Positions 26,176 to 35,200 of a stretch of 64,000 nucleotides of DNA are shown here, one piece after another; the first letter of the stretch is position 1; each line of letters begins with the position of its first letter. A program made the translations under genes and the position numbers. This stretch comes from Microbacterium sp. ProA8 (GTDB lineage Bacteria; Actinomycetota; Actinomycetes; Actinomycetales; Microbacteriaceae). Location: positions 3,968,001-4,032,000 of the forward strand of contig NZ_CP157000.1 of the NCBI RefSeq assembly GCF_039905635.1, given 5' to 3'. The notes below the pieces were generated by a model. That model was given only the letters and a program-made list of their open reading frames with translations, was not told the DNA's origin and did no database searches.

Positions 26176-27204
26176 TCAGCGCACTCGATCGTCGGGCAGC
26201 GCGGCGGCGAGCGCGGCCTGCGCGAGCGCGGTCTGGCGTGCGGCACTTGCACTGGGCGACGAAGGAGCCGAAGCGTCCGTCATCCACAGCGGACGGACGA
26301 GCGGACGGATGCCGAGCCCGGCCACCTCGCCGGCTGCGGCCTCGTCCTCCTCGGCGATGAGCCAGGCGTCGAGCAGCCCGCCGTCGGAGCGGGCACCGTA
26401 GAGCCCGGCGACTGCCGCGGCGGAGGTCTCGACCCCGATCGCGGTGAGGCACACGTCGGCCATGCCGCGCACGACCTTGCCGCCGATGATGGGCGAGACG
26501 CCGACGATCGGCGCGGCCGTCTGTCGGAGCGCCTCCCGCACGCCGGGAACCGCGAGGATCGGGCCGATCGAGACGACGGGGTTGGAGGGGGCGAGGAGCA
26601 CCACATCCGCTCCCGCGATCGCCTCGGCGACGCCCGGAGCGGGTGCGGCGGCAGCGATGCCGGGGTTCTCGAAGCGCGCGGGGGTGAGCGTGGCGCGGTG
26701 CCGCGTCCACCACTCCTGGAAGTGCAGTCGCGCGCCGTCCTCGAGCACCACCACGGTGTCGACTTCGGCGTCGGTCATCGGCAGCAGCCGTGCGCCCAGG
26801 TCCCAGCGGTGCGACATCCGCTCCAGCACCTGCGTCGGCGTGAGGCCGTCGCGCAGCCAGCCGGTGCGGGCGAGATGGGTGCCGAGGTCGAGGTCGCCGA
26901 GGGTGAACCACGGCCACCCGGCGCCCCACTCCTGCAGCTCGTGGTTGACGCGCTCGCTGTCGCCCTGACGGCCCCAGCCCCGCTCGGCGTCGTTCACGCC
27001 GGCGAGGGCGTAGGTGATCGAGTCCACGTCCGGCTGGAGGCGGACGCCCGACAGCCAGAGGTCGTCGCCCGTGTTGACGATCACGGTGAGCGCGGCGGCG
27101 GTGTCGTCGAGGCCCTGCGCGCGCAGCGCCCCGCGGACGCCCAGCACGAAGCGCGACCCGCCGACGCCGCCCGCGAGCACGACGATGCGGGGTGTGCCGG
27201 TCAT
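26176..27204 (-). CDS. cofD: 2-phospho-L-lactate transferase CofD (FbiA)
   Basis: 342 residues. Transfers the activated phospho-three-carbon moiety made by CofC onto FO to give F420-0 (or its dehydro form). It begins IVVLAGGVGGSRFVLGVRGAL and carries VIVNTGDD, FTLGDLDLGTHLARTGWL, LLAPSNPVVSIGPIL and SPIIGGKVVRGMAD, the standard CofD blocks. It sits opposite the fbiC-fgd-cofC operon, 7 bp after hemD. The gamma-glutamyl ligase (FbiB/CofE) needed to finish F420 is not in the window. Confidence 0.92.
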   Translation of the reverse strand: MTGTPRIVVLAGGVGGSRFVLGVRGALRAQGLDDTAAALTVIVNTGDDLWLSGVRLQPDVDSITYALAGVNDAERGWGRQGDSERVNHELQEWGAGWPWFTLGDLDLGTHLARTGWLRDGLTPTQVLERMSHRWDLGARLLPMTDAEVDTVVVLEDGARLHFQEWWTRHRATLTPARFENPGIAAAAPAPGVAEAIAGADVVLLAPSNPVVSIGPILAVPGVREALRQTAAPIVGVSPIIGGKVVRGMADVCLTAIGVETSAAAVAGLYGARSDGGLLDAWLIAEEDEAAAGEVAGLGIRPLVRPLWMTDASAPSSPSASAARQTALAQAALAAALPDDRVR

Positions 27205-27211
27205 GCGGGGG

Positions 27212-28057
27212 TCAGCCCCGGGTGTCGCGGCCGAGCTGCGGGAGCGCCCCGGTGCGCGGTGCGAACTCGTCGGCCGCGTGTGGCAGCGAGAACTTGGCGA
27301 CGGCGTCGATGAGGGCGTCGACGGTCTGGGCGTCGGCGACGACGTCGACGTCGAGGCCCGCCCGGCGCGCGTCCTTGGCTGTGCGAGGACCGATCGCGGC
27401 GATCAGGGTGGTCGCAGGGATGTGCGGGAACTGCTCGTGCACCTGCTCGGCAACCGAGCCGCTGGTGACGAGGATCGCGTTGATGCGCCCGGATCGGACA
27501 TCCTCGGCGATGCGATCCGTCACCGGCACCCCGACGGTGCGGTAGGCGACGACGCTGCGCACCCGGTGCCCGGCATCGGTCAGCATGCGCGTGAGCACCG
27601 GCTTCGCGATCTCGCTGCGGAGGGTGAGGATGTCGCGGGCCTGCGGCTCGAGGCCGATCAGCTGCTCCGCCATGCCGGCGGCCGAGTTGTCGCGCTCGGG
27701 CACCAGATCGACGCGATAGCCGACGGCGAGGAGCGCTGCCGCGGTCGTCTCGCCCACGGCCGCCACCTTCGTGGTCGGCGGGACGACGGCCCGATAGGCG
27801 TAGAGCACGTCGACGGTGGTGGCACTGGTGACGGTGAGCCAGTCGAACCTGCCGGCCGCCAGGTCGGCGAGCGCCTGGTCCAGCGCGGCCTGGTCGTTGG
27901 TGGGCGCGAAGTTGATGAGGGGGGCGATGACCGGCGTCGCACCCTGACGGCGCAGGGTGGCCGCGACGCCGTCGCCCCACGGACCGCCCCGGGGGACGAG
28001 GACGCGCCAGCCGGTCAAGGGTTTGACGGACTGGTGCTGTGCTGCGGCGGTGTTCAT
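27212..28057 (-). CDS. hemD: Uroporphyrinogen-III synthase
   Basis: 281 residues. Cyclises hydroxymethylbilane to uroporphyrinogen III for haem or sirohaem. The HemD pattern is visible: WRVLVPRGGPWGDGVAATLR at the start, FDWLTVTSATTVDVLY, AAVGETTAAAL, ILVTSGSVAEQ and AAIGPRTAKDARRAGL. It heads a minus-strand operon with cofD and the TauE permease, an unusual mix of tetrapyrrole and F420 genes. The hemG/hemY-type gene lies about 1.3 kb away, but the other haem genes are absent. Confidence 0.88.
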   Translation of the reverse strand: MNTAAAQHQSVKPLTGWRVLVPRGGPWGDGVAATLRRQGATPVIAPLINFAPTNDQAALDQALADLAAGRFDWLTVTSATTVDVLYAYRAVVPPTTKVAAVGETTAAALLAVGYRVDLVPERDNSAAGMAEQLIGLEPQARDILTLRSEIAKPVLTRMLTDAGHRVRSVVAYRTVGVPVTDRIAEDVRSGRINAILVTSGSVAEQVHEQFPHIPATTLIAAIGPRTAKDARRAGLDVDVVADAQTVDALIDAVAKFSLPHAADEFAPRTGALPQLGRDTRG

Positions 28058-28238
28058 AAGGGGGTCGACTCTCGATGGTGCTCAGTCGGCCGCCCGAGAC
28101 GCCGAGCAACCGATGCGCGATTCGAATCGGGTTCGCGCGATCGGCAGCATACGCACCTTTGCACTGCCTGCATCCCGAGCATACCCCCGATCTCGGAAGC
28201 CGCGACCCCTGCCTGTGGAGGAAGCGGAATCAGGCAGG
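28058..28238. terminator. Intergenic region with hairpin after the three-gene envelope operon
   Basis: CCTGCCTG (28208-28215) pairs with CAGGCAGG (28231-28238) across a 15-base loop, directly downstream (on the minus strand) of the DUF3618-type gene ending at 28240. The remaining bases up to 28057 should hold the hemD promoter; I see no convincing box. Confidence 0.45.
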
Positions 28239-28239
28239 C

Positions 28240-28524
28240 TCAGCGGGTGTATAGACGGACGAATCCCCAGACGGCGGCGCCGATCGCGGCGGCCCCCACG
28301 ATCACGGCGACCGCGGTGAGCGCGGGGTTGCGCCGCTGAAAGGCGCGCGCCTGCTCCACGCCCTCGTCGACCGCACGGCCGACTCGGCGGGGCACGTTGG
28401 CCTTCTCTTCGATCGCGGCGAGCGCGGCCTTCAGCTCGGTACGCGCCTGCACGACCGGGTCGCCGACGCCGAGCGGAACGGCGGTGCGGGGCACGGGCAC
28501 GGGCACGGCGGCGTCAGAGCTCAT
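28240..28524 (-). CDS. DUF3618-type small membrane protein
   Basis: 94 residues. A soluble N-terminal part contains ARTELKAALAAIEEKANVPRRV, the amphipathic helix typical of DUF3618 proteins, and a single membrane helix near the C-terminus (ALTAVAVIVGAAAIGAAVWG). The start at 28524 overlaps the preceding holin-family gene by 11 bp. It is the last of three small genes that are often found together in actinobacteria and probably act at the envelope. Biochemical role unknown. Confidence 0.72.
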   Translation of the reverse strand: MSSDAAVPVPVPRTAVPLGVGDPVVQARTELKAALAAIEEKANVPRRVGRAVDEGVEQARAFQRRNPALTAVAVIVGAAAIGAAVWGFVRLYTR

Positions 28525-28915
28525 CGCGCACCTCCTTCACATCCAGGGCGATCGACTGCACGGGGTTCTGCCGCTCGCCGATCTTCTTGAAGCGGAGGAT
28601 GCCGAGCCAGGCCAGAATGGCCGTGATCACCAGCATCGCGAAGAACACGACCAGAGCCGACAGCCACACCGGCCACCATGACGACAGCCCGGCGATCACG
28701 AAGGTGCCGAGGACCGGCACCGACCAGAACAGCACGAACAGGGCGGCGAACGCCCACAGCGCACCCCACCCGCCGTCCTTCGCGGTGCGCGAGAGCCACG
28801 CCTTTGCGGCGTCGACCTCCGCGATGACGAGGTTGCGGACGAGCTCCGGGATCTCCCCGACGAGGGTGAGCAGGCTGTCGTCCGCGCGGTCGCGGAAGCC
28901 ACGCGGAGTGGTCAT
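28514..28915 (-). CDS. Phage-holin-superfamily membrane protein (actinobacterial, non-phage)
   Basis: 133 residues. The N-terminal amphipathic part has SLLTLVGEIPELVRNLVIAE, followed by AKAWLSRTAKDGGWGALWAF and two membrane helices of about 20 residues each. This resembles the Phage_holin_3_6/DUF1469 group, which is chromosomal and not a lysis holin. The ATG at 28915 lies 4 bp after the stop of the YtxH-like gene. It is an operon partner of the flanking small genes. Confidence 0.7.
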   Translation of the reverse strand: MTTPRGFRDRADDSLLTLVGEIPELVRNLVIAEVDAAKAWLSRTAKDGGWGALWAFAALFVLFWSVPVLGTFVIAGLSSWWPVWLSALVVFFAMLVITAILAWLGILRFKKIGERQNPVQSIALDVKEVRDEL

Positions 28916-28919
28916 CACG

Positions 28920-29309
28920 TCAAGCCCCGCCGCGGCCGTTCTCGGGCAGATCGTCGGTGGCGTCGTCGACGGCATCCTTCACCGCCTGCGTGGAGGTCTG
29001 CGCGGCCCTGCCGACGTCGTCGGCGGAGTCCTTGCTGACCTTGAGCGCGGCGTCGAGCTTCTGCCCGGCGCTGCCCTTCGAGCCGGCGGCCTGCACGACC
29101 TTGACGGCCGAGTCCCACAGGGTCGACGGCAGTGCCATCGCCTGGGACTTCGTGAAGTCCTTCACCTTGGTCACCTGCGTCTGCACTGCCTCGGTGTCCC
29201 ACACCTTCAGCCACTGCGTCTTGATCTGCTCGTACCGCTCGCGTCCCGCCCGCGTACCGAGGACGTATCCCACCGCAAGTCCGATGACGAGTCCAGCCTT
29301 GCCCCTCAT
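28920..29309 (-). CDS. YtxH-like small membrane protein
   Basis: 129 residues. It begins MRGKAGLVIGLAVGYVLGTRAG, a short glycine-rich membrane segment ending in an AGRERYEQI motif, as in YtxH-like general-stress proteins. A hydrophilic helical region follows with regularly spaced Lys, Ala and Asp residues, probably amphipathic or coiled. First gene of the three-gene operon; upstream lies AGGAG about 5 bases before the ATG. Confidence 0.72.
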   Translation of the reverse strand: MRGKAGLVIGLAVGYVLGTRAGRERYEQIKTQWLKVWDTEAVQTQVTKVKDFTKSQAMALPSTLWDSAVKVVQAAGSKGSAGQKLDAALKVSKDSADDVGRAAQTSTQAVKDAVDDATDDLPENGRGGA

Positions 29310-29408
29310 GAGGTCTCCTCACGCTTGGTGTGCACCTGACGACCCTCTCAGAGTAGCCCCGTATGCCGATTCCGGCATCCACCCTTGACAGGGGTCGTGG
29401 CCGCGTGC

Positions 29409-31031
29409 TCAGTCCGTCGCTGCCGTACCCCAGAGCACCTGGCGACGCAGGCGGTCGGTTTCGTCCCGGGCATCGGCGACGACCAGGGCGAGGCCGCTTC
29501 CCGACAGCCAGGCGCCGACCGCCGCGATGCCGGGCCCGCGTCCGACCGTGGCACGCGCCGTGGCGGCGCGGTCGCGCTGTCCGAGGGCCGAGGCCGGCGG
29601 CACGAGGGTGAAGGCGTCGCGGTGCGCGCCGAGCAGTGCGTGGTCGTCGAGATGCACGCCGAGCAGAGCGGATGCCTCCGCCAGCGCCACTCCGGTGGCC
29701 TCGGCGTCGGAGAGCGTCGCGGTGGCGGGAGCGACCCCCGGCCCGCCGAAGGCGACGCGCAGCACGTGGCGACCGGGACCGGCTTCGCGCGCGAGCCACT
29801 CCCACCGCGCGGTCTCGTGCACGAGCCCCGTGGCGCGCAGCGCGCCGGGAACGGCGTGCACGTGCGCGCCGCGGGGTGCGGAGTCGAGCTCCGGGGCGTC
29901 GACGACGAGCGTCACGACTTCTCGGGCGATGCCCGCCGCCCTCACGTCGGCGAACGATGGGACGCCGAGCGCCGGGGCGAGCAGGGCACGCGCGGCGTCC
30001 TCGTCCGTCGCGACGATGACGGCGTCGGCGGGCAGCTCTCGGGGGAGGTCGGCCACCGAGCCGGCGGACCCCGGCTCCGCGGTGGCCGGCGAGGCGGTGG
30101 CGGCCGGCGAGGCGGCGGTGGCCGCGGTGGCCTCGGCGGCCGGCGTCGGGGCTGCGAGACTCACGGCCCACTCCTCACCGGCACGCACGAGACCGGTCAC
30201 GCGGGCGCCGGTGTGGAGAGCGGCCCCGCGTTCGGCCAGGCGCTGCGCCAGCGCGGCCACGAGCTGCGGCATCCCGCCGTCCAGTCCTTCGATCGCCGAC
30301 CCGGTGGCGCCGACGCGCACATCGGCGACGGCGCCGCCCAGCCAGCCCGTGCGGGTCAGCGCGTTGCTCAGCCCGGGCGCCGCGACCTCGACGTCCACGT
30401 CGTCGGGGTCGAGGCCGAAGCGGTCGACGGTCAGCGGTGCGACGAGGCGGTCGTGCACCTTGGCTCCCATGCGACTGCGCACGAGGCGGCCGGCGCTGCG
30501 CTGCGTGCCGATCGTCAGCGGCGGTCGCAGGCGATCGAGATAGGCGCGCCAGGTGCCGCCCCAGCCGATCACGCGGCGCACGCTCTCGTCCCACGGATTC
30601 GCCGGGATGCCGAGCACCTGCTCGACCGGGACCGGCGCCGCCGCCCCCTTCGCGAGGCCGGCGATCCACTCCCGGTCGTCGCGGGGAGACACGATGGCGG
30701 CCCCGGGGAGCACCTCGGCGACGAGCCGCCGCACGGCGCCGCCGCGGGTCGACCAGCAGGTGACGCCGGTCTCGAGGTCGATGCCAGCGAGGCGCGTCGA
30801 CCCGATCGTGCCCCCGAGGCGATCGGATGCCTCGACGAGCGTGACGCTCATGCCGACCTTGACGCACTCCCACGCCGCCACGAGGCCGGCGATGCCCCCG
30901 CCGATCACGACGACGCGTGTGCGCCGGGCATGGTCGACGAGTTCCTGGAACGGTTCGGCGGCTGTGCCGGCACGCGCGGAGTCCCTCGGGGAAGCGCCGG
31001 CGGCGTCGGGATGAGGCGTCGGGTCGGTCAC
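29409..31031 (-). CDS. Protoporphyrinogen/coproporphyrinogen oxidase-like FAD protein (HemG/HemY type)
   Basis: 540 residues. The N-terminal FAD fold is clear: VVVIGGGIAGLVAAWE and EASDRLGGTIGST. GTQRSAGRLVRSRMG and GLDGGMPQLVAALA follow the HemY pattern, and the C-terminal GPGIAAVGAWLSGSGLALVV is the usual FAD-closing block. In actinobacteria such enzymes normally oxidise coproporphyrinogen III. A low-complexity Ala/Thr/Pro stretch of about 37 residues (encoded at 30045-30165) interrupts the middle. GTG at 31031 is preferred because GGGAGG lies 9 bases before it; an ATG at 31040 touches that GGGAGG. Confidence 0.75.
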   Translation of the reverse strand: MTDPTPHPDAAGASPRDSARAGTAAEPFQELVDHARRTRVVVIGGGIAGLVAAWECVKVGMSVTLVEASDRLGGTIGSTRLAGIDLETGVTCWSTRGGAVRRLVAEVLPGAAIVSPRDDREWIAGLAKGAAAPVPVEQVLGIPANPWDESVRRVIGWGGTWRAYLDRLRPPLTIGTQRSAGRLVRSRMGAKVHDRLVAPLTVDRFGLDPDDVDVEVAAPGLSNALTRTGWLGGAVADVRVGATGSAIEGLDGGMPQLVAALAQRLAERGAALHTGARVTGLVRAGEEWAVSLAAPTPAAEATAATAASPAATASPATAEPGSAGSVADLPRELPADAVIVATDEDAARALLAPALGVPSFADVRAAGIAREVVTLVVDAPELDSAPRGAHVHAVPGALRATGLVHETARWEWLAREAGPGRHVLRVAFGGPGVAPATATLSDAEATGVALAEASALLGVHLDDHALLGAHRDAFTLVPPASALGQRDRAATARATVGRGPGIAAVGAWLSGSGLALVVADARDETDRLRRQVLWGTAATD

Positions 31032-31109
31032 GGCATCCATCCTCCCATTCGCGATCCGGCCCCCGCTCAGCCTGTTCGGGCGTCGGTCCGGGGTGGGAGA
31101 CTGGGGGCC

Positions 31110-31691
31110 ATGACGCTCCACATCACGGGTGACGACGAGGCCGATCGCCTGCTGACCGAAGATCCGCTCGCGCTGCTCATCGGCATGCTGCTCGACCAGC
31201 AGGTGGCGATGGAGACCGCATTCGCCGGTCCGCTCAAGATCTCGGAACGCGCGGGGACGCTGGATGCCGCCGCCCTCGCGAGCTTCGATCCGGAGGCGTT
31301 CGCGGGGCTGTTCTCGGCCACCCCCGCAGTCCACCGGTTCCCGGGGTCGATGGCCGCTCGCGTGCAGGCACTCTGCGCGGCGATCGGCCAGGAGTGGGAC
31401 GACGACGCCGCGGCGATCTGGACGCGCGACGAGCCGGACGGCGTGACCGTGCTGAAGCGTCTCAAGGGCTTGCCGGGGTTCGGCGAGCAGAAGGCCAAGA
31501 TCTTCCTCGCGCTCCTCGGCAAGCAGTACGGGTTCACCGGCGACGGATGGCGCGAGGCATCCGCGCCCTACGGCGAGGACGGCTCGTTCCGCAGCGTCGC
31601 CGACATCGTCTCGCCGGAGTCGCTGACGAAGGTGCGCGAGCACAAGCGCGCGATGAAGGCCGCCGCGAAATCCGGCGGCGGAGGCGTCTGA
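31110..31691 (+). CDS. HhH-GPD-type base-excision repair-like protein
   Basis: 193 residues. The centre has the helix-hairpin-helix LKGLPGFGEQKAKIFLALLG. The N-terminal half (DPLALLIGMLLDQQVAMETAF) resembles the first helices of HhH-GPD DNA glycosylases. No FeS cluster Cys motif is present. It fits the small uncharacterised HhH-GPD family known from actinobacteria. The ATG at 31110 has no ribosome-binding site; GAGACT 7 bases upstream may be a -10. It shares TGATG with the next gene, so the two are coupled. Confidence 0.78.
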   Translation: MTLHITGDDEADRLLTEDPLALLIGMLLDQQVAMETAFAGPLKISERAGTLDAAALASFDPEAFAGLFSATPAVHRFPGSMAARVQALCAAIGQEWDDDAAAIWTRDEPDGVTVLKRLKGLPGFGEQKAKIFLALLGKQYGFTGDGWREASAPYGEDGSFRSVADIVSPESLTKVREHKRAMKAAAKSGGGGV

Positions 31692-32113
31692 TGAAGAAGA
31701 CCGGAGTGGACGTCGGCGAGTTCGTCGCCGGCGTGAGTCCCGCCAAGCGGCAGCGGGATGCCGCGACGATGGTCGAGCTGCTGCGTGAGGTCACGGGGCG
31801 CGAACCCGAGATGTGGGGCACGATCGTCGGCTTCGGCTCGTGCCACTACCGCTACCCCACCGGCACCGAGGGCGACGTTCCGATCGCCGCATTCTCGCCG
31901 CGTCGCCAGGCCACCACGGTGTACCTCCTCGACACCGGCGCCCACGCCGAGCGGCTCGGCACGCTCGGACCCCACGAGACGGGTGTCGGCTGCCTCTACA
32001 TCAAGGACCTCGAGGCGATCGATGCCGATGTCCTGCGAGAGATCGTGGCCGAGGACTACCGCCGCGTGATCGAGGGCGACACCGGCTCCACGGTGTTCAC
32101 CGTCACCGACTGA
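31691..32113 (+). CDS. DUF1801-domain protein
   Basis: 140 residues. The core matches DUF1801 (YdhG-like): VGEFVAGVSPAKRQRDAATM, then EPEMWGTIVGFGSCHYRY, AFSPRRQATTVYLL and IKDLEAIDADVLREIV. The family is small and soluble with no established chemistry. The ATG at 31691 overlaps the HhH-GPD stop by one base. The gene ends before a strong hairpin at 32140. Confidence 0.8.
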   Translation: MKKTGVDVGEFVAGVSPAKRQRDAATMVELLREVTGREPEMWGTIVGFGSCHYRYPTGTEGDVPIAAFSPRRQATTVYLLDTGAHAERLGTLGPHETGVGCLYIKDLEAIDADVLREIVAEDYRRVIEGDTGSTVFTVTD

Positions 32114-32139
32114 CCTCCGGACATACGCCGCCGCAGGCT

Positions 32140-32169
32140 CGGGGCCCCGCGCGTTTGCGCGAGGCCCCG
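32140..32169. terminator. Bidirectional GC hairpin
   Basis: CGGGGCCCCGCGCG, a TTTG loop, then CGCGAGGCCCCG, with one bulge. It sits between the convergent DUF1801 gene and the subtilase gene, so it can stop transcription from both sides. Confidence 0.65.
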
Positions 32170-32218
32170 GGTCGTGCTGCTTCCTGCCCTCACCGGTACG
32201 CGGTGCGGGTGCGACGGA

Positions 32219-35200
32219 TCACTTGAGGGCGATCGCGTCCAGGACCGTCTCCTTGAAGGTGCTGCCGGCCGCATCCCACGCCTCGGACTTGAGCGAGATC
32301 TTCGTCGTGCCCTTCGGCGGGGTGATGCTGGCCGCGTAGGAGCCGGCCGAGCCCGTGACGGCGATCGTGGTCCAGGTGCGCCCGCCGTCGTACGACGCCC
32401 ACAGCTTGAGGCCGCTGATCGCCGCACCCGTCGAGCCGTCCTGGTGCGACACGGTCGGGGTGAGGCTGATCCGCTTTCCTGCGGCGACGTTGAGCGCGTC
32501 GAGGCCCTGCACGCCGTAGTCGAGCTGCAGCAGCGGGAGCACCGTGAGCGCATCGGTGGTGCTGCTCGTGAAGGACCACTCGGTGCTGACCTCGGTGGAC
32601 TGCGTCCACCACCGCTCGTACCGGTCGGAGTCGAGGAGCACGCGATAGGTGCGCGCCTCGGCCGGCACCTCGCCGGAGCCGTTCGCATACTCGCCAGTCA
32701 CGTACAGCTCGTCGTCCACCCACAGCTGGAACCGGCTGTCGGTTCCGCCGTCCGGGCCGGCGATGTTCGGGTTGCCGTCGCCGTCCACGCGGTACGGCAG
32801 GTCGATCATCAGGGTGTCACCCTCCCGTCGCACCGACGACTGGGCCGGCGAGGCCGGGTTCGGAAGAAGCCCGCCGTGCACCACCTGACCGAGCAGCGTC
32901 TCGCTCGCCGTCTCGCCGGGCTGGTATGAGCGCAACGCGCCGACGAACGCCGTCGGGAACACCTCGCCCGGGTTCGCGCCGCCCGCGTACGCCTCCGCGG
33001 AGTGCTGATACCTCGCCGCCGGATCGGCGTAGTAGTGGATGGTGCGCTCGGCGATCGGCTCGTCCAGCCACCGGTTGAAGCCGATGTAGCTCTGGTCGGT
33101 GACCATCATGTGCCACTCCTGCAGCGAGGTGCCCGCGGTCTGCGCCTTCACCGGACTGTGCACGGATGCCGTGTTCGATCCGTCCAGGGTGTAGCTGAGG
33201 CTCGAAGGGATGCCGTGCTCCACCTTGGTGAACGCGTAGTCGTACGGCGGGTACCCGTACCCGGTGCCGGTCACCTTCGCGCCCTTCTTCGCCGACGCGA
33301 GGGCGAGCAGCTCGAGTCCCTTCTCACGCGAGAGCGTCAGCGTCGGAAGCGATTTGTCGGGGAACTCCCCCATCGCGCGGAAGTCGACATCCTCCCAGTA
33401 CGGTCCGTCGTGGGCGCCATAGGCGATCACCGCGATCGCACCGGCGTCCTTCGCCGCCTGCGCCTGGGCGTTGAGCAGCATGACCCGCCCCACCGCCTCG
33501 GGGCGCGCCTCGACCAGGGCGATCTTGCCCGCCACTGCCGCCTTCTGCAGCTCGGCAGGAGACCCGGTGCCCGCATCGACGATGGTGGCACTCACCTTGC
33601 CCTTGAGCTCGGGAGACGTGACGGCGTAGCGCAGGTCCTCGGCCAGATCGAGGGTCGTCGACGCGGAGACCGCCTGGACGTCGAGCTTCGGCGCGCCGAG
33701 CAGCCAGCTCTCGGTGAGGGTCTCCTCGCCTGCCAGCTCGCCTTCGGCCAGCACGTAGAGCTGCTCCGGCAGCCCCGGCCGCGTCACGATCGTGCTGAAG
33801 CTCGTCGCCTGCTGCACCGGCCAGCCCCAGCCGGGCAGGGTGCGCTTGAGCACCTGCTCGATGTTGGTCACCTGCGCCTTCTTCTCGGTGTCGACGGTGA
33901 CGGGCAGGGCCTTGGTCGCATCGAAGACCACCGTCTGGTCGCCCACCTCCGTCACCTCGAGGTCGCGCGTGAAGAGCGTCGCACCGCTGATGAGCTCCGC
34001 GTCCGGCTTGCTGTTGTCGAGCACGCCGAGGATGGCGTAACGCCCGAGCGGCAGGCGCACGTCGGCCTTGCCCTCCACGAACGTCACGGAGTGGACCATC
34101 GACGGGTCGTCGAGGTTGTACAGGGTCGCGGAGCTCGCCGAGATGACCGGCGTGCCGTCGGGCTGGAGGGCTTCGAAGTGCAGGTGCGCGAGGTTCTGCT
34201 CGACCTGCCAGCCCATCACCGTGCGCACGGGCGCGAAGCCGGGTCCGGCGGCGGTCACCGTGCCCGTGTAGAAGCCGGGGTCGTCGACGCGCGGGTCGAT
34301 GGTGACGTCGACGGATGCCGTGCCGAAGGCCGGGACCGTCACCACATCGCTCGAGAGCGTCACGGTTCCCTCCGCTGCCGGAGCGCCGTCCGAGCCCGAA
34401 GCCGCGGTCGAGAGGTAGAGCGTGAACGGCGTGGCCGACGTGTTGGTGTAGTCGACGGTCGTCGTACGCGGACTCTGCGTGGAACGCGGCGAGGCGAACA
34501 CTCCGACCGACAGCGAGGCCGGTTCGGCGTACAGCGGCTCGGCGATGGCGGAGGGGATGATGACCTTGCCTGCGCCCTCCTGCCAGATGCTGCCCACCGT
34601 GGGCTGAGCGGTGCCCATGAGCAGCGCCTTCAGCGCCTCGCCGTCGAGGTCGGGGCGAGCCGCCTTCACGATCGCCGCGGCACCGGCGACGTGCGGCGCC
34701 GCCATCGACGTGCCCCCGTCGTGGAGGTACATGTCGCCGGCAGGCAGGTCTGGCCGCGTTCCCGCCGCACGCGCGGCCAGGATCCACGCGCCGGGAGCCG
34801 TGACGTCGGGCTTGACGCCCGCATCGCCGAAGCGGGGGCCGGTCGATGAGAAGGCCGCGAGCCGGTCCCACTCGTCGACCGCACCGACCGTCAGGGCACT
34901 GTTCGCGGTGCCGGGGGTCGTGACGGTCGTGGCGCCTCGAGTCCCCTCGTTGCCGGCCGCGACGACGACCAGGGTGTCGTAGCGCTGCGAGAGCGAGTCG
35001 ATCGCCAGCGCCCCGGGGTCCTTGCCGTCGGTGTACTCGCCCCGGACGCCGAGGCTCATGTTGATGACGTCGGCGCCCTCCGCGGCCGCCCACTCCATCG
35101 CGTCGATGATCCAGGAGGTCTCGCCGAAGCCGGCGGCGTTGAGCACGCGCCCGTTCAGCAGCTTGGCACCGTACGCCACGCCGCGATTCGCGCCGCCCGA

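Noticed and set aside
28514-28915. Prophage signal from the holin-family gene
   Set aside because: No other phage genes are present, and this holin superfamily is chromosomal in actinobacteria, beside YtxH- and DUF3618-type genes.
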